Positions 62,160 through 64,000 of a DNA stretch of 64,000 nt are shown here, in pieces (position 1 is the stretch's first letter; the number at the start of each line of letters is the position of its first letter). A model generated the notes under the pieces. The model was not told the DNA's origin, did no database searches, and saw only the letters and a program-made list of their open reading frames with translations. This DNA comes from Salminus brasiliensis (taxonomy: Eukaryota; Chordata; Actinopteri; Characiformes; Bryconidae). The stretch lies in the NCBI RefSeq assembly GCF_030463535.1, contig NC_132896.1, positions 30,169,209 to 30,233,208 on the forward strand, written 5' to 3'. The position numbers and the translations under genes are program-made.

Positions 62160-64000
62160 TACGTACTCAATGCCCCTAGTTCGTGTGTGTGTTCACTACC
62201 ACAGATGGGTTAAATGCTGAGGACACACCATTACCTAATTATGTCAATGCTTGGGTACAAAGGATTGGGTTGTAGTTTTATTGTAGTTAGGAACCTGATC
62301 TAAGCCTAGAAGGACATGGAATTGAGAACTTCTGAAAAATGTTCAAAATACTCAGAATAATTACTAATGGAAAAATGCATTAATATGCCAATCATTCTGA
62401 TAAGCTGCACTGGTCCATGTTGTCCACAGTGATGAACCGTGCCCCCAGTTGGTGAGACATCGTGAAATGAAATGGCTCAGCCTTATGAACCACTGGGATC
62501 AGGTGCTAGAGAAGAAGACCAGCAAGGTTAGTGTGTGTGTGTGTGTGTGTGTGTGTTATCAAGAAGAATTTCCATTGCAACTCCTTGGTTATTAAACAAA
62601 CTGTCAAACCCATTAAATTACTTGTTGCTCGTCTTTCTTTTTGGCTCACAGATCAAAGGGCAGTGTCAGAAGGGCATTCCAGCGTCCGTCAGGGCCAAGT
62701 GCTGGCCACTGCTCTGCGGAGCCACACACAGGAAGAAAAAGAATGAGACTCTCTATACAGTAAGTTTGAGAGGGAGTAACAGAGCAAGAAAAGGGTGAGA
62801 TCAACCAGCCAAAAGTATTGGGACACCTGCTCATTCATTATTTCTTCCGAAATTAAAGTCTATCCTGCTTTTATTGGAGTAATTGCCTCTACTGTCCAGA
62901 GAAGACTTTCCTCTACATTTTGAAGCATTGCTGTAAGGATTTGATTGCATTCAACCACAAGAGCGTTTGTGAGGTCAGGATGTTAGATGGTCCCCACCCC
63001 ACCTCATTCTCAACTTCACAACTCATCCCAAAAGTATTGAATAATTCCATCATTCCAGAAAACAGCTCTACTGCTCCACAGCTCAATGCTGGGGGGCTTT
63101 ATACCCCTCTAGGCCACGCCTGGCATTAGGCAGCATGGTGCCAAAATGTTCATCACAAGCTGTGTGTGTGTGTGTTTGTGTGTGCATTTCAACATCTGTG
63201 CCAGCAATCGGTGCAGCTTAAAGTAGCTGAATGCATTCATTAGAAGAAGTATCCACAAACATGTATGATGCCGAAGCTGATACATTAGAAAATATAGGGA
63301 TCTACATCTGCCTGGTTCAATGAATAAAGTACAGACATGTTAATGCAGTAGTTCAGCTCTACTATTAAACCAGCTAAATTCAAACATCTGTCCAGTGCAG
63401 ATCATTTTTGTATGACTCTAATCATCATTGGGCATAACGTAGAATTGTCTTATTATTGAGTTAATTGGTGCAATTGTGCTTTTCATTCTTGTGCCCTCCT
63501 CTCCTCAAGACCCTGGAAAAGGCCCCTGGTCAACAGAGTTGGATTGACGTGATCAAGCGAGACACAGACCGGCAGTTTCCCTTCCATGAGATGTTCCTGA
63601 ACAAAGACAGCCATGGGTAATTTCATCAGCCCCTCTCCATCTCTGTAAAGACACGCTTTCAGTGTTGCAGTTACAGCTGGTAACAACAAAGCATGTTTAA
63701 ATGTATTTTAATGTATTTAAAACATTGTTTTTCACTCAATAAAACTTAATATAGCATTTCTGTCAAAAGTGAGGACTAAATGTTCAGTTGATCCGTATTT
63801 TGTTTTTTAATTTTAAAGAATTGTGCACCAGTTTAATGTACTGGAATATTACCAGCACAGACACCTAATCAGACAACTAATCAAATATCAATGGGATAAA
63901 AGGCTAAATCTTTTAAGCTGTACTAAAGATGTCATTTTTATCTGCCTGGGTTTGTCTGAGCAGTCAGCAGGGCCTGCTGCAGGTTCTGAAGGCGTACACT
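57589..64000 (+). CDS. tbc1d10c: TBC1D10C-like Rab GTPase-activating protein (N-terminal part)
   Basis: TBC-domain GAP; the mammalian protein (carabin) also restrains calcineurin and Ras in lymphocytes. Exons: 57586-57710 (ATG at 57589), 62430-62526, 62652-62759, 63510-63616, and 63964 to the edge; phases agree. The 157 codons cover [70 protein letters not shown] and [10 protein letters not shown], so the TBC domain is entered but its catalytic Arg/Gln fingers are outside the window. [11 protein letters not shown] and DRYGF favour TBC1D10C over 10A/10B. The start ATG is the first in its exon and lies 3 nt after the acceptor cacag. A non-coding first exon probably ends at 54367. Confidence 0.9.
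57815..58110 (+). mobile_element. Family M1 fragment in tbc1d10c intron
   Basis: Starts gtgtccaaaagtatccagac and includes ttggaacattgctctgagga. Related fragments follow at 58703-58850 and 61580-61860. Confidence 0.5.
58342..58556 (+). mobile_element. Partial family M5 element
   Basis: Shares ttaaagcagcattatgc, ctcctgggctccccctacag and catttgttgacaagctgag with 51700-51979; its right terminus is incomplete. Confidence 0.65.
59720..59850 (-). mobile_element. Degenerate tRNA-SINE-like fragment
   Basis: The complement shows gctcggtggtaagaatgctg and ggttgtgggtttaaaaccca, resembling box A/B regions, then ttgagcaaaaagccctt as in the other SINEs here. Confidence 0.5.
60225..60710. mobile_element. 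Probable short non-autonomous DNA element
   Basis: Unusually long open frames on both strands without protein similarity, and loosely inverse ends (gcattttcatact / agtgtgaaaattc). Weak evidence. Confidence 0.3.
61971..62232 (+). mobile_element. tRNA-derived SINE with embedded (GT)n
   Basis: Same family as 41036-41312: tggctcagtggttagagc, ggtttgattcccgggc, aagctgccactgttgggccc and gatgggttaaatgctgagga. A 50-bp (GT)n run at 62104-62156 sits in the body, in the tbc1d10c intron just before exon 2. Confidence 0.85.
62808..63265 (+). mobile_element. Family M1 element, nearly complete
   Basis: ccaaaagtattgggacacct at the left and gaagaagtatccacaaacat at the right, with all internal blocks (atcctgcttttattggag, agagcgtttgtgaggtcagg, ctccacagctcaatgctggg, aaagtagctgaatgcattca). 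In the tbc1d10c intron between exons 3 and 4. Confidence 0.75.

Overview
The window is vertebrate nuclear DNA, almost certainly from a teleost. It has small exons with GT/AG splice sites, introns full of (CA)n/(GA)n microsatellites, several families of short inverted-repeat elements, and tRNA-derived SINEs of the type known in ostariophysan fishes. Placing it in Ostariophysi (possibly a characiform) is an inference from repeat style. There are no bacterial or viral genes, CRISPR arrays or operons.

Five protein genes can be rebuilt exon by exon, with splice phases that agree throughout. Left to right: (1) the 5' two-thirds of a KDM2 histone lysine demethylase, most likely kdm2a (minus strand, coding 106-7074, continuing off the left edge), with JmjC, acidic linker, CXXC and start of PHD; (2) syntaxin-3, stx3 (minus, 10593-37973), with a duplicated SNARE-C exon and three alternative terminal membrane-anchor exons; (3) the GTPase ran (minus, 44337-46577); (4) ndufs8, the two-[4Fe-4S] subunit of complex I (minus, 49310-52280); (5) the start of a Rab-GAP, tbc1d10c (plus, from 57589, running off the right edge inside its TBC domain).

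Promoter-like CpG-rich stretches lie at about 7990-8480 (kdm2a), 37974-38400 (stx3), 47443-47640 (ran) and 54110-54367. The last is a compact head-to-head promoter shared by ndufs8 and tbc1d10c. kdm2a, ndufs8, tbc1d10c and stx3 recall human 11q12-q13, whereas human RAN is on 12q24. The genes share no one pathway (chromatin demethylation, membrane fusion, nuclear transport, respiration, Rab regulation).

Gene-free and intronic DNA holds a 25-bp minisatellite (18868-19413), a GT-rich ~48-bp minisatellite just upstream of stx3 (38424-39975), a near-perfect ~500-bp-arm inverted repeat (40176-41947), an AT-rich ggccac-type array (47690-48640), and several short inverted-repeat element families. The most notable biology is the stx3 3' end: two interchangeable SNARE exons upstream of three interchangeable membrane anchors, all in the same splice phase.
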